From Beroe ovata (Eukaryota; Ctenophora; Nuda; Beroida; Beroidae): DNA of 64,000 nt. The notes under the pieces were generated by a model. It did not search any database. It saw only the letters and a list, made by a program, of their open reading frames with translations, and was not told the origin of the DNA. Positions 24,457-36,900 of the stretch are shown here, piece after piece. Both the position numbers and the translations under genes were made by a program. The DNA is taken from the NCBI GenBank assembly GCA_946803715.1, contig CAMPET010000009.1, positions 524,836 to 588,835 of the forward strand. Reading direction: 5' to 3'. Positions within the stretch are counted from its first letter, which is position 1. Each line of letters opens with the position of its first letter.

Positions 24457-26337
24457 ATGGTAGGGCCGGGGGAAGCTCGAATAAAGGCAGAATTTGTCAT
24501 TCCCAAGAAGACAGAAAATAGCACTGTCGATGATGTCAAGACAGTCTCTGAGGAGAATAACAAGGGAGCTGGGGAGAATGCTCAATTGGGGGTCGGTAAA
24601 GAAATGGACAGCAAGGACGGGAATTCGGCTGGTAAGAGGAAGAAAGGCCAGAACAAGAAACGTCGAGCGTACAAGCAGCCCCTCTCTGAGATGATATGTC
24701 AGTTTGAAGTTCGTGAGGCAGAGTGTCCCTTGAAGGAAAGGTGTAAGAAGAGTCATGATAAAGTCAAGTTTATTGAGGGAAAAGGTCCTGACTTGGGCGA
24801 GACGTGTTTCAATTTTCACACCTATGGCAAATGTTTCTACGGAATTGCTTGTAGGTTCGGTTCGTCTCATCTCGATTCAGACTTGAAAAATGTTTTTGAT
24901 AGTGAAAAGTACGAAAAAATGAAGGTTTTCGAAGTAAAAAAGACTCTTTTGAAAGATTTGCAGCATCACTTGCGGTCCAAACACGTTTGGTTTGGAAAAA
25001 CTTTGCAAGCATTTGAAGAGTTCAAGTCTCCGGATTCACAGAACGAGCTGAAACAACATTTGGACAAGTTCAGACGGTCAAAACGACTCAAAATTACCAC
25101 CAATGTCTCAAATGGTTCCAACGGCGCCATGAACGATCATTCAAATAGTACAAACGGGAGTGAAACACCAGAAAATAAATCGGCAGAAGTGACCGAACCT
25201 AAGACTAAGCCAAGGTTAACTTGTGAGGACGTGTTTGAAGAGATCAAAGAAGATTACTACTGTCTCAAATCAAAACCTAAGAAATCTCTTGATCTGCGGG
25301 GAAAACTCTTCCTTTCTCCCTTGACAACCGTGGGAAACTTACCTTTCCGCCGGATTTGCAAGGAGTTTGGCGTGGATGTGACGTGTGGTGAGATGGCACT
25401 CTGTGAAGAGCTCTTGCAAGGACAGATGAGTGAGTGGGCACTCCTCAAACGACATCATACTGAGGATATTTTCGGTGTTCAGATCTGCGGAAACCATGCT
25501 TTCAAAACAGCGAAGGTATGCGAGTTGATAAGTTCAGAATGTGATGTCGATTTCATCGATCTCAATGTTGGATGCCCCATTGACATGGTTTTCAATAAGG
25601 GAGCAGGAAGTGCGCTGATGGATCGAGCAGCAAAGTTGGAGAGCATTCTATCAGGAATGGTGGCGTCCTCAGATGTCCCCATCTCAGTGAAAATGAGGAT
25701 GGGAACATGTGAATCTCGGTTGAGTGCGATTAATTTGTGCGGGCGACTTAAAAACACCGGTGTTTCCCACATGATTGTTCACGGGCGGACTCGGCAACAA
25801 CGGTACACAAAGCTCGCTGACTGGGAGTACATATCTCGATGTAGGGATGCTGCTTCACCGGTAACGTTGTTCGGAAACGGGGATATCCTCTCCTTTGAGG
25901 ATTACAACGAGAAACTGCCCTTTGCTGACGGTATTATGATAGGACGGGGAGCTCTTATCAAACCGTGGATATTCAAGGAGATAAAGGAGCAGCGTCACTG
26001 GGACATTTCATCTTCGGAGAGGATGGAAATTCTCCGGAGATTCACTTCCTACGGACTGGAACACTGGGGCACAGACACGGCGGGAGTGGAGAAAACTCGC
26101 CGGTTTCTGTTAGAATGGATGTCATTCCTATACCGGTACATTCCTGTCGGTGTTCTGGAGGTCTTGCCTCAGAGAATCAACGAGCGACCCCCTTGGTACC
26201 ACGGCCGAGATGAGACGGAAACGCTAATGTGTTCGGCTAACGCAGCTGATTGGGTTAAGTTGAGTGAGATGCTGCTAGGCAAGGTGCCGGATGATTTTAA
26301 CTTCGTTCCGAAACACGCAGCCAATTCTTACAGCTGA
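24457..26337 (+). CDS. dus3l: tRNA-dihydrouridine(47) synthase DUS3L, 626 aa
   Basis: Flavoenzyme that reduces uridine to dihydrouridine at tRNA position 47, NADPH-dependent in characterised homologues. Single exon; an in-frame TAG two codons upstream supports this ATG. After a Lys-rich N-terminus come two CCCH zinc fingers: the first at C81, C90, C96, H100, the second CFNFHTYGKCFYGIACRF. A TIM-barrel Dus domain follows from about residue 280, with FLSPLTTVGNLPFRR, the catalytic Cys C373 in NVGCPID, KMRMG, HGRTRQQRYTK and GNGDILSFEDY (FMN phosphate region). The C-terminal helical domain ends near RINERPPWYHGRDE. Length is close to the human protein (about 650). It is intronless while its neighbours have many introns, so it may descend from a retrocopy or simply lack introns. 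Confidence 0.95.
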   Translation: MVGPGEARIKAEFVIPKKTENSTVDDVKTVSEENNKGAGENAQLGVGKEMDSKDGNSAGKRKKGQNKKRRAYKQPLSEMICQFEVREAECPLKERCKKSHDKVKFIEGKGPDLGETCFNFHTYGKCFYGIACRFGSSHLDSDLKNVFDSEKYEKMKVFEVKKTLLKDLQHHLRSKHVWFGKTLQAFEEFKSPDSQNELKQHLDKFRRSKRLKITTNVSNGSNGAMNDHSNSTNGSETPENKSAEVTEPKTKPRLTCEDVFEEIKEDYYCLKSKPKKSLDLRGKLFLSPLTTVGNLPFRRICKEFGVDVTCGEMALCEELLQGQMSEWALLKRHHTEDIFGVQICGNHAFKTAKVCELISSECDVDFIDLNVGCPIDMVFNKGAGSALMDRAAKLESILSGMVASSDVPISVKMRMGTCESRLSAINLCGRLKNTGVSHMIVHGRTRQQRYTKLADWEYISRCRDAASPVTLFGNGDILSFEDYNEKLPFADGIMIGRGALIKPWIFKEIKEQRHWDISSSERMEILRRFTSYGLEHWGTDTAGVEKTRRFLLEWMSFLYRYIPVGVLEVLPQRINERPPWYHGRDETETLMCSANAADWVKLSEMLLGKVPDDFNFVPKHAANSYS

Positions 26338-26810
26338 TTTGAATGTGAGGACCAACTTTTACATTTTTTATAGGGTATCTTTATTAAAACTAACTTATTT
26401 ATGACGGAAACAGTTTTTATATATAAGTTTTTTACTATTATTCCCTCATCTGATGATAGTGAAAGGCTGCATTTTCTTACGTCATTGAAATATCCTCCGC
26501 ATTGAACATTTCATAATAAAAATGCGATTCCCGTTTAGTTTTGGATATTTGAAACCTGTGTTAATTTTCCGTCCATTTCATAAGTGGGTGCAAATTAGGG
26601 GTTCTCTTCCTTGACGACAAAAGTCAAAACTGTTCTTTGATCTTTTGATCATTCACTTCTTTTGATCATTCACAGTCAGAATTTTGTTTTAATCACCTCA
26701 TATACCGAGCTGATCAATTATTTGGAATCTACTTCATTCGAATTTTTTCCTGATCATTTTTCAGGGACATTTTCACAGGACTCACTATTCACTTCTTTTC
26801 TTAGGCAGCA
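26338..26810. other. DUS3L-PAM intergenic region
   Basis: About 470 bp of A/T-rich DNA with repeated TTGATCATT motifs (26640-26760). It must hold the DUS3L 3' UTR and the PAM promoter. No polyadenylation site was assigned with confidence; an AATAAAAA occurs near 26516. Confidence 0.5.
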
Positions 26811-29800
26811 ATGTTAAAAGGTCTCCATCCCTCCTTTTTCCTCCTATTCCTGGTATCCACAGCAACACTCGGTGATGATATTGCCAAGGAAACAACTGAT
26901 GACATCACTGATGATGACATCACTGATGATGTCATCACTGCTAAGGATGCAGACGTCATCAAACTACGTATGCCGAACATCACAACTGATAACCATGACC
27001 AGTACTTGGTAACCGCTGTTAAAGTGGACTACGATGATGCCTACATTGTCGGGTATAACCCTAAGGTAATGACAGAACATATTGTGTTAATTATCATCTT
27101 ATTAGCATGTGAATTATAAGTGGCATTTAGTGGCACAATATTGATAGGATAATGGCATAACTATGGCATGCTTCCAATCAAATATCAGCCTATTTCGGTG
27201 GTTCACCGCGATGGCGTTCCAGTAGCGATACCTACTATGGCGTTTTAATGTCGTGACCGATCTGAATTATGAAGAATGCCCGAGTCCTCTACAATATCTT
27301 CCATGCTTCTAACAACGGCTGTCTCGTTTTTCGCATCTGTGCGTTATCATAAATTACCTAGAAATTCCAATTCTGATGTTTCACATATGATTCCCCAGGC
27401 GTCGGCTGACAAAGTCCATCACATACTGATCTACGGGTGCAGTGCGCCCTACTACACGAACAGGACTCACTGGGTGGTCGGGGATATGGGCGGAATCTGC
27501 GACTGGCAAGGAGAAATCGAGACTATTCTATGGGCGTGGTCAGTGGGCGCTATAGTAGCAACCGAGAAATATTGACAACTTTCTAATTTTGAGAGCTTGT
27601 TGATTTCATCGTTCCTTGGTGGTTTTTCTTCCCAAAACACGAACTCGATAATGATCTTTCAATACTTTCACAGGGCTCTAGATGCTCCCGATTTCAAAAT
27701 GCCGGATAATGTCGCATTCCACGTAGGGAAGAATGCCCACATTAACTACCTCTTGCTACAAGTGCACTACAAGAACAAGATAGAGAGGTATTTGACGCGA
27801 AACAGGAGCATATTTGGACTCCATTGGGGCAACTTGGGAGTGGTATAAGTGTGGGGACTGGTTCCCAGACTGCCCTTATACCTTGTAGAGTGTAGACCCT
27901 CCTGTTTTGAACCCCTCTGTTTTAAACCCCAGTCTTTTTGCAAACTCCTCTGTGCGGCTATCTCATTTCATATATCGACAGTCCGGAGAACAGTGGTGTG
28001 GATGTGTTGATCCAGCACCATGCACCTACCAACCTGGCTGGTATCTACCTGTTCGTGACTGGTAGCACTAGGATACCACCCCATATGACAGTAAACGCTG
28101 ATACCACCTGCTCCTACGATGTGAGTGTGGGTGGTTGTGTGTGGTTGTGGGTGGTTGTGTGTCTCTGTGTGTGTGTGTGTGTGTGTATGTGTGTGTGTGT
28201 GTGNGATAGTGTATCTCACAGCGTATATCAGCACACTCGCGCTCTATGATATAAACACTGCTACTGTACTTGATCAATAACTCTCGTCAGTATCACACCT
28301 TGTCATTGGTTTTACTACATTATATCACTGGTGATACGATATGACGCGTGTGTGTTTGTGTGTGTGTGTGTGCATCTGTGTGTGTATCTGTGTGTTTGTG
28401 CTTAGTCGGTCACGGTAAAAGCTATTTTCCGTCCGTGTGGCTGTCTACTACCAACCACATCAGTAATTGTCATTGTAATTGTAATTGTGATGATTGTTAT
28501 TTTACTGACCCCCTCTCTTCCCCAGTCAGAAGAGGACATGACCCCCTTTGCGTACCGAACCCACACCCACAAACTCGGAGTACGACTGTCCGCGTGGAGG
28601 GAGAGAAATGGAGATTGGACACTTCTGGGGTCGGGGGACCCACACAAACCCCAGATGTTCTATCTGATGGGCGGAGAGAAACATGTCATCAGAACAGGTG
28701 GGTAGACTGCGTTTACCATGACAACAGAGCTGTCTGTATGGAACCCCACGGTTTCGATTCCTTGTTTAACATGCCGTACAGCAAGGTTGCCCTGTTAATG
28801 ATTCTTCAAACGAAAACTGCGCAAGGATAAGAAAATAGTTTGCTTATTCGAGCATGCCAAATTCCTTCTAAATTCTAAGAATCAAACTTCACTTCTCTAT
28901 CCATTTCTATTCCTGTTTCTACCCCGCGGTAACTTCATCAGGGGACATACTCCACGCCCGATGTGTTTTCACTAACGAGTTGGACAGTGAGGTAGATATA
29001 GGACCGACTGCGGATGATGAAATGTGTAATTTCTACATGATGTACCATCAACCAGCAGCCAAATTCGAGTGAGTTGATTACTGCTCCAGTCGAGAAACGG
29101 AGTTAGATCAAATATTATAACGCTACCACATTGTTTAATTGAGTAAATGATTAGAGTTAAGTGTTGGATTTAAATGATTCTTCAATTGTAGCATCTGTCT
29201 TTCTGTAGTTAATTGTTTATCCCCAGGTATCACACTTATAGCCTTACATCGTTTCAGGCTGAAGCCTGGGTGTTTGAGAGAGCAAGCTTTCACCGTACCG
29301 GACTATGCTAAAGTTCAAGTGACGGGTAAGAATAACTCAAATCTGAATGAAATTGAAGAATGGATCATATGGATTTGTTACAATGAACTTGGAGTCGCTG
29401 ATTACAATGAACTTCCATTCGTAGATTTGGATACATACGCCGTTATTTACGCAAGTGTTTAGGTTGCAGCTTCGTACATAAATGTCTGCTACTTGCATTT
29501 TGCGATGAAATCATTTGACCCCAAATGTCACGTAGCATTACGAAATGGCACATCTGTATGGAGCGCGCGGGGCGTTAATTTCGGGGCTTAATGCGCGGCG
29601 AGTGCAATTACGCGCATTCATCAGCTAGTTACGTCACGCGCTCTATGGCATGGATTTTGGCCATTTCCCCAAGCACGGCTAGAAACGTTGATCCAATATT
29701 ATCTCAGATTTGAATGTATCTCGGCACAGTAAAACAGGTGAAATAGGGATTGTTATGTATGGGTTGAATGTGTAATTTTTTAGCATGCCGATTGGCGTTT

Positions 29801-32567
29801 GCAGAAAATGATTGAAGAAGCCAGCGAATGAATCTGAAGTTATGATCCATTAATTTTGAGTGTGGAACTTTTCTCTGTTATAATATCAATGTCTGCCCAA
29901 GTGATAGACCAATGATACTCTTGACATGTAACATTCTCAATCTAAATCATTATCGGCGATCGTCAGTCCCAAATATACATTTTCTATCTAAATAATGATC
30001 GTCAATCCCGGCGATCGTCACTCCCTTAAACCCCTTTCTCCCACCCAGAAGTGCAACATTTGAGTTACGATGTGGACACCACCTGGAAAACACCAGCGGG
30101 TATAAAGCAGATCGGGGGTATGGCATGTAATGAGGACCACTCTCAACTGGTCGTTTTTCACAGAGGGGGTAAGCAAGATGGTCAAGAAGACATTTCAGCG
30201 AGTATCCCTCAATGAATTCAACTCTGGGTCTTATCTCGACTTTCTCAATCAATGATTGGCAAAATCAAAAGAGAGTCATTAAGACCCTTTTTAATTGCCC
30301 TTTCTCTTTTTCGATCGTCGTACTCGTATCTCTTGAGTCTTGTCCATCCATTCAGTTGGAATCATATACGTCATGATGTAACTGAAATTGCAGAAAACGA
30401 TTGGTCCACGAAACAGTGGTTTGACGATGATGACGTTGTTTTGTACAAGGACAGTTTTATCCAGGACAACACTATTCTCTTCATAGATCCTGTATCAGGT
30501 AAATATTATCCTAACACCTGCGTATACCAGGCTTGTGAATACTATTCACAGAAGTCAGAACTTATTAAAATGTAATTATATAATCTAATTAATTACGTAA
30601 TCCAATGAGAAACACCCGACCGTTTAGGCTCGGTGTTACGAAGTTTTGGCGCTGGCCACTTTATCATGCCACATGGGGTATACGTTGATCACCATGGTAA
30701 TGTGTTGGTTACTGATGTGGCGCTTCATCAAGTAGTCAAGTTTTTGGTCAACTCAACTGAGCCTAGTCTAACTTTAGGTGAGTTGAACGAAATAAGAGGC
30801 TGGGACATTCGCCGCTCTGAGGCGGATCAAGAGGTTCAAATCTCGCTCCCATACTCGAATATGAATATACGCGACAATAATCTTGCTAGTTTTAGTCAGG
30901 AAAACATATTATGCAATGAAAAATATGTGAACCCCAGAAACCAAATTCCATCCTTGTAACCTTATCAGGAACTAAACTGGAGCCGGGATCTGATTCATCT
31001 CACTTCTGTAAGCCGACGTCAGTGGTTGTCGACGCTGATGATAATATCTACGTCTCTGATGGGTAAACATTATGAAGGATTTTCTGTCTCAATGTATTTG
31101 GTACTTCCATATAATTTCAAAGTTGCGATGCTTCGAGGAGATAAAATATTCTTTGATTTTCAAGGAGAAGAACTTATTAATATGTTCTTTTTCTCGCATT
31201 CAAACCAAGCATTCCCAGGTACTGCAATTCCCGTATTGTGAAATTCGACAAATTCGGAACGTACATTGCCGAGTATGGATCTCACTCTACGGAAAAGGGT
31301 GTGGCTGGCGGCATGAATCTTGTTCACGATCTTGCGATCAACCATATTGATCATCTGATTTATGTGGCAGATAGAGAAAACGGACAGGTATTATAATACT
31401 CTCCGGGCATTATTTCCCTTAATAATGCACGCTCTCTATTTCTGATAATGGTGCTCGCAGTGCAGGATTATAGCAGCTATACCTTCGTTGTTTTGACTGC
31501 TCTCCCTTCCGGGACAGACTATATATTTTTTGTTGTGAAATATATATCTGTTTTATATATCACATGGAGAATATTATAACACATAATACCTTCTGGCTGT
31601 TTTCGTGATACGTGCTCGCCCTCACTGCGTTTGTGCATTATCGCACGTATCCCTCACGCCAGAAGGTATTATTTGATTATAACATCCACTGTACTAGGCT
31701 GTAATCCTTCACCAGAATATATTGGTATTCGTCGTTCAGAAAGACATGCATGCATGTAATTGGATAGACTCTCTCAGTACACCTGACAAAAAAGTTTGAG
31801 AATTAGTTTGATCAAATAATTTTTGATAAACAACTTACAAACGTGTATTTATCAGGTCCACACCATGAACTACACAGGACAATTCCTGTCCGTGTACACT
31901 GTACCGGGGAACGCGTATGCTATCGAGTTCATTCCTGAGATGATGAGTGTAGCAGTGGTGAATGTAACATTGGGAGACAACCGTCCTTCAGTTGTCATGG
32001 TGACAGACCCGAACAAAGGTAACTATGCTGATGTTTTCAATGCAGACAAATTTTCTTGTAAATCGGGGCGGTGAGACAATTCTTGCCAAAAAAGGGTTTC
32101 AGTCATAGTTTTCCCATTACCCCCGCCCCCTGATTTCGTCCTTACTCACCCCTCCTTCTTTCTCAGATGGGAATATCACCGCCACGTACCCTGCAAATGC
32201 CACTTTCGCCTCCCCTCACGCCCTCGCCCACATTCGTCATATCGGTCTTTTTGTCGGAGAGCTGCTCGATCCCTTCACCATATGGAAGCTCCGTGAGGGC
32301 GAGAGCGACACGGGCTCCGATAGCACCGATAACTTATTCCACGTGCTGACGACGAATATCCCCCTCTCGCTGGTTGTGGTGGTTCTCATTCTGGCAATTA
32401 TCCCGATCAGCTACATGTCCATTCTCCTTGTTATCCGGTGTAAACGACGGCGGGAGCACGGTGCCGCTAATTTCGATAAAACCGGATTTCAGAAACTTCT
32501 CAGAGACTACGATAGCAGTGATGAGGAGGAGGATTTGGTGTTTAAAAACTCGAAAGTGTACAAATAG
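26811..32567 (+). CDS. pam: Bifunctional peptidylglycine alpha-amidating monooxygenase (PAM), 14 exons, 738 aa
   Basis: Makes C-terminally amidated peptides in the secretory pathway: PHM hydroxylates the glycine alpha-carbon (copper, ascorbate, O2) and PAL cleaves it (zinc). Exons: 26811-27065, 27399-27538, 27674-27787, 27982-28120, 28526-28697, 28942-29068, 29258-29325, 30049-30168, 30394-30498, 30628-30777, 30969-31062, 31219-31387, 31856-32018 and 32167-32567; all in phase. A signal peptide comes first, then a DDIT-repeat segment. PHM copper ligands are H92, H93, H163, H229, H231 and M301. The PAL NHL-type propeller (about 350-650) has zinc ligands H429, H531 and H623, with R377 and Y496 matching the catalytic Arg and Tyr. 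One transmembrane helix (about 670-695) leads to a basic stop-transfer and the tail [18 protein letters not shown], like the vertebrate PAM trafficking tail. Its presence implies amidated peptide signalling. Confidence 0.95.
28121..28400. repeat. TG tracts in a PAM intron
   Basis: Two TG-rich tracts (about 28121-28204 with an N at 28204, and 28346-28400) lie in the intron between the exons ending at 28120 and starting at 28526. Confidence 0.9.
31585..31670. repeat. Inverted repeat in a PAM intron
   Basis: AATACCTTCTGGC (31585) and GCCAGAAGGTATT (31658-31670) are perfect inverted arms; GATACGTGC and GCACGTATC form an inner stem. A foldback insertion is likely. Confidence 0.75.
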
Positions 32568-33911
32568 ATCACCTAATCAGGTGCAGGTGACTTTTATCGG
32601 GCTAGGTGCCAACAGCATTGTTGCTGATGTGGAGGGAAACTGAATTCCGAAGAAACAGGAATTCTAATCTGGAATTCTAAACAGGAATTCTACAAGCCTC
32701 AACGCAATAAGACGTGTTTTAGAGATTTCTAGAATTCGTCAAAAGCCTAATTGATCGAATTATTCCAACATTGTATTGATTTTAACATTTTCATTATGTG
32801 TCAGTATTTGATAGTGTATTTCAATTTGATTTAAGAAACGAAATATATCGATAATTTCAAATCAATTAAACGACTAAATTATATTATCAGATAGCATATA
32901 TATTCATTATTGATATCAGATTTGTTTTCACAATAAATATGGTCAAACAATACAAAATTTCAAGAAGAACTTCGTAAGCAAGAAAAAGGTTGATTGAGAG
33001 GGATAAATGTATTGATTCGCGTATTAGTTTATTGCAGAGATTAGTTTATTGCAGATATCTATAATTCGGAGATAAAATATCATGTTTGATTTAAATTATT
33101 CGCTATGAAATCTGGTTAATTTGTGTTACTTTGCTATTGTACTCATTTTATTTATTCCACATTCTCTTCTGAATGGTTGACTATGACTGAGTAGTTAATA
33201 CTAGAAGATGACTAAACATTCCCCCTTCATAGCACCCTTTTATTGCTTCACGCGGCACCTAATACCGCCCCCTTCACGCTTTTTTGTCACGAGGAATGAA
33301 TGAAAAACCAAGCATTTGTATGCAATGTGAGTTGTTCCTTCGGCTCCCGATGTTCACACAGAGTTGTACCTTCTGACCCTAGGTACAAGTTGGCTTCGTG
33401 TATGATAGTAGCATTGTGACACTGGCAACTTGAAATCTAGATTGCTTGTTTGGAAGGCGCGATTGCGCGCGCTCTGATAATGGGGCAATGGGCTGTGCTG
33501 CGCGGAAAAATTGTGTGTTACCATGGGGTGGATGACAAATTCCGCTAGTACTTTAGAGTGAGGGTGAGAAATGGCGGTCTGAATTGGAGACAGTGACGGT
33601 TCAAAAACGGTCCTGTATTCCGAATTTCAAGAGGTCAATATTTGTTTTCAGAAATGAAAGACGTTGATTAAGACATCTCAATTGAAAATTGCTTTATGAA
33701 ACATCCAAACCACACTTCATTCGTCAAGAAATGCAATGTCAACATAAGGAAATCGCTTCATGTATCCATTAATAATCTTGTTTCAAAGAAGATTTAATAA
33801 ATCAAAGAAGATTTAATTAATTGTTGATGAAACATGTAGCTCGAATGTAACAACGAACGTTCGCACCTACAGTCAAATAATAATTTAGTAAAACCAATCA
33901 AACATATAACA
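32568..33911. other. Convergent intergenic region between PAM and ELYS
   Basis: A/T-rich 3' flanks of two convergent genes. No exon, RNA gene or element was recognised. CpG-rich patches occur near 33450-33510. Confidence 0.55.
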
Positions 33912-36900
33912 TTATTTTCCGGAAGTTTTTGACCTTGTCACTCGCCTTTCGGTCAAAACTGGCGCATTATTAGTCCTCGCTGGGGTGCCCTTCTTCGGTT
34001 TTTTCGCGGGCAAAAGTTCCTCCGCAGGAACGGATTCCAGGGACGACACTTTCCTTGGCCGTCCTCGCCGCCTCACGGGTGTTTCCTGGGGCAAATCTTC
34101 GCTTGACTCCGAGACCGTTTTCCTGGCTCTAGTGGCTCGCCGTAACGGTGTCTCATCCACTGGTATGACGTCATCATTGGAAACAACACTACTACCACTA
34201 ACTTGCTGCTGTCGGGTTCTCCTAGTGGATCGAGTAACAGAAATTGCGGATTTTGGGGGCAATGGAGGTTTACCCGATGGAAGGTTTGGCTTAGACATTT
34301 TTTCTTCCACTGGGGTTGTTTCTCTCTCTTTCTGTGCATAGACATCGGACTTTCTGACCTTGCTAGCAGGTTTATCTTCTGTGTTGCTCTCGGAATTCGT
34401 CTGTTTTCGAGGTCTTTGTTTTCCCTTATTACCTTCAGGCTGTCTTCTTGTCTGTGTGACAGATTCCGCGTCTGGACTGGCAGCATCATCAGAACTAGGT
34501 AAAGGCTCCCTACTGGCCGTTTTAGCACGTGCATTGGGTTTAGCAGGGATATCCACGATTTTCTCACCTCCAGTTTCGCTCTGGTTATTACCCTCTTTAG
34601 AAGTCTTTGCTGCCTTAGATCTAGTTCTCACGGGTGATGGTTCATTGGTATCAACAATTGCAAGTTCATCCCTGATTTCATCTGTTCTAGATGGGATCTT
34701 CTTCGCGTCTCTGACAGGAGTTTCAATCTCTTCCTCTGGCTCGTCGGGTTCTTTGTCCAGCCTTCGTTGTGATCTCAAAGTTCGTGGTGGTCTGAGTATT
34801 TTATATGGTCGTTTCTTCTGTGTAGATTTAGTTACTTCTTGCGACAACTTAGATGATGTTGCCTGCTCTTCAACTTCAGCGACTTTTTTCTGAGATCCGG
34901 AATCACCCTCTTGTCTCGTATTGGCATCAATCACATCTATGTCTGTAGAACGTTGAGAATATGAGGACATTGGACCCCTTCGAGGACGCAAAATTTTGGG
35001 TGGGGGCTGGAGATCTAGGGTCCCGAGGAACGCACTGTCGGTGCTCGAGTCTTTGGATGTGTTCCTAGGACGAAGGTTTCTCCGATGTCGTGGCTCCTCT
35101 GGAGGTATATCAACATTGGCATCAATAGTCTCATCACATGGTTTCGGTATAACAGGAGTATCACTCGGTTTCGATGTATCAGCAATGGTTTCTTCTGAGG
35201 ATTGTGCAGGACAGGATTCTGTACCAATCATCGTATCAGATGACGCTACATCAGGCAATTTACCTTCTGGAGGATCATCAATAACGTCTGGTGAGATAAT
35301 GCTATGGGACTCCTCTTCAATTTCTCCCTCATCTCTATCTATGCCAGCCTCAACATCAGACAGCTCATTCTGAGCTTGATCATCTCTTGAGGGAGGGTAT
35401 ATTTGGATAGTGTCGAGGACGCCTGATTCAATCTGTGGATCCTCCGGGTCGTTTGATGCATCAGTAGGGACAAGCTCTTCATATTTTTCAACCACAGGAT
35501 GCTCTTGCTGATCAACCTGCAAATCTTCTGAGTTGATAGGGAAGTCAGGAAGTGGTGGTGAAAGTACAGAAAGAGAGTTGGCAGTTAGTGGGGCAGCCGA
35601 TTCTGGATCCTCGGCTGATTCTTTGCTGTCATCTAAGGTCACCATGCTCTCCTGTGATTCTTCTGAGCATTCCACTGTTTCTAAACACTGCAATGAATTC
35701 GGTGGCAAAAACGTCAAAGTTTCTGGGTCTCTATTTGTCGGATCAGCTTCCAGCATCTCATCCTCAGCGTTAGCGCTACAAAGGGACTCAGTTTCGTGAG
35801 AAATTTCATCTTCAGGAACGACCGAGTTCGATTCAACAGCATCACCCACGCCATCTTCAGAGAATGACTGGAACTCAGACCCGCTGAGGCTAGCAGTGTC
35901 ACCAGAAATATCCAACTCTTGTGGTCTGGTTGATTCCAGCTTGAAACAGCCATCACCAGCTTTCTTCAACTCATACTGAGGAACTTCAGGGTTGCCATAT
36001 ATTCCTCTAATGAGGTCTTTCAGGAGGGGTGGATTCGTTGATTCTTGGTCTGTTGATACATCAGCAGGTGAGAATGGAGTCCCAGATCCTAATGTGATGT
36101 CAGGTGAAAACGGTGTCATATTAAATACTGAGGCGGGAATAATGGAAGAAAAGAAGCCGCCAGATTTCTGTTGATCTGATTGTTTCAGTGGGATGACACT
36201 ATCTTCAGATCCTAAGGCTTTGCTCTTTCTAGCATGAGATCGAGTTATTCTTGAAGGAGCAGCCTCTAAAGGCCTGCTAAACTCGAAGCTTATTTTTTCT
36301 AGCTCAGCAATCATACCAGCTTGGTTACCCTGCGCAACTTCTAGAGGTGATTCGAATGTGAACATTTCCATATCATCATCATCCGAGTCCACAGAAACAT
36401 CCTCAAGAATTTCACCAACTGGCTTATCTCCACTAGCAGCACTGACAAATGACTCATCTTCTTCAAGTGCTCTGCTGTCAGCGGTCTCAAATGTTGTGAT
36501 GGTCGCTGTAGAGGGGGAAACAGGGAATGGCCCCTCTGATGATTCATTATCTGAGTGATTGTCAGAAGCAGGTTTTCTAACTTGAGAGTCCTTTAATGAG
36601 ATTGGTTCACCAACCATCTCAATGCCGTCAGATTCTTCCTCATTAGCCTGTCCCATTTCAGGAGAATGAGCCAATCCTTCACACCCTATAGATTCTTCAT
36701 TGTCTGATATGCTTCCAATCATTTCTTCTACCTCTTTCTCTTGTTCTTGAAGTTCTTCGACATAATCTTGTCCAAAATCTTCACAAACATTCCCTTCTAC
36801 ATATTCTCTTTCAAAGTTTTCAGCATCACTGTCTTCACCACCAGAATAATCATTCTCTGATGAAACACTATCATCACCGTGATCCTCGGACATTCGAGAG

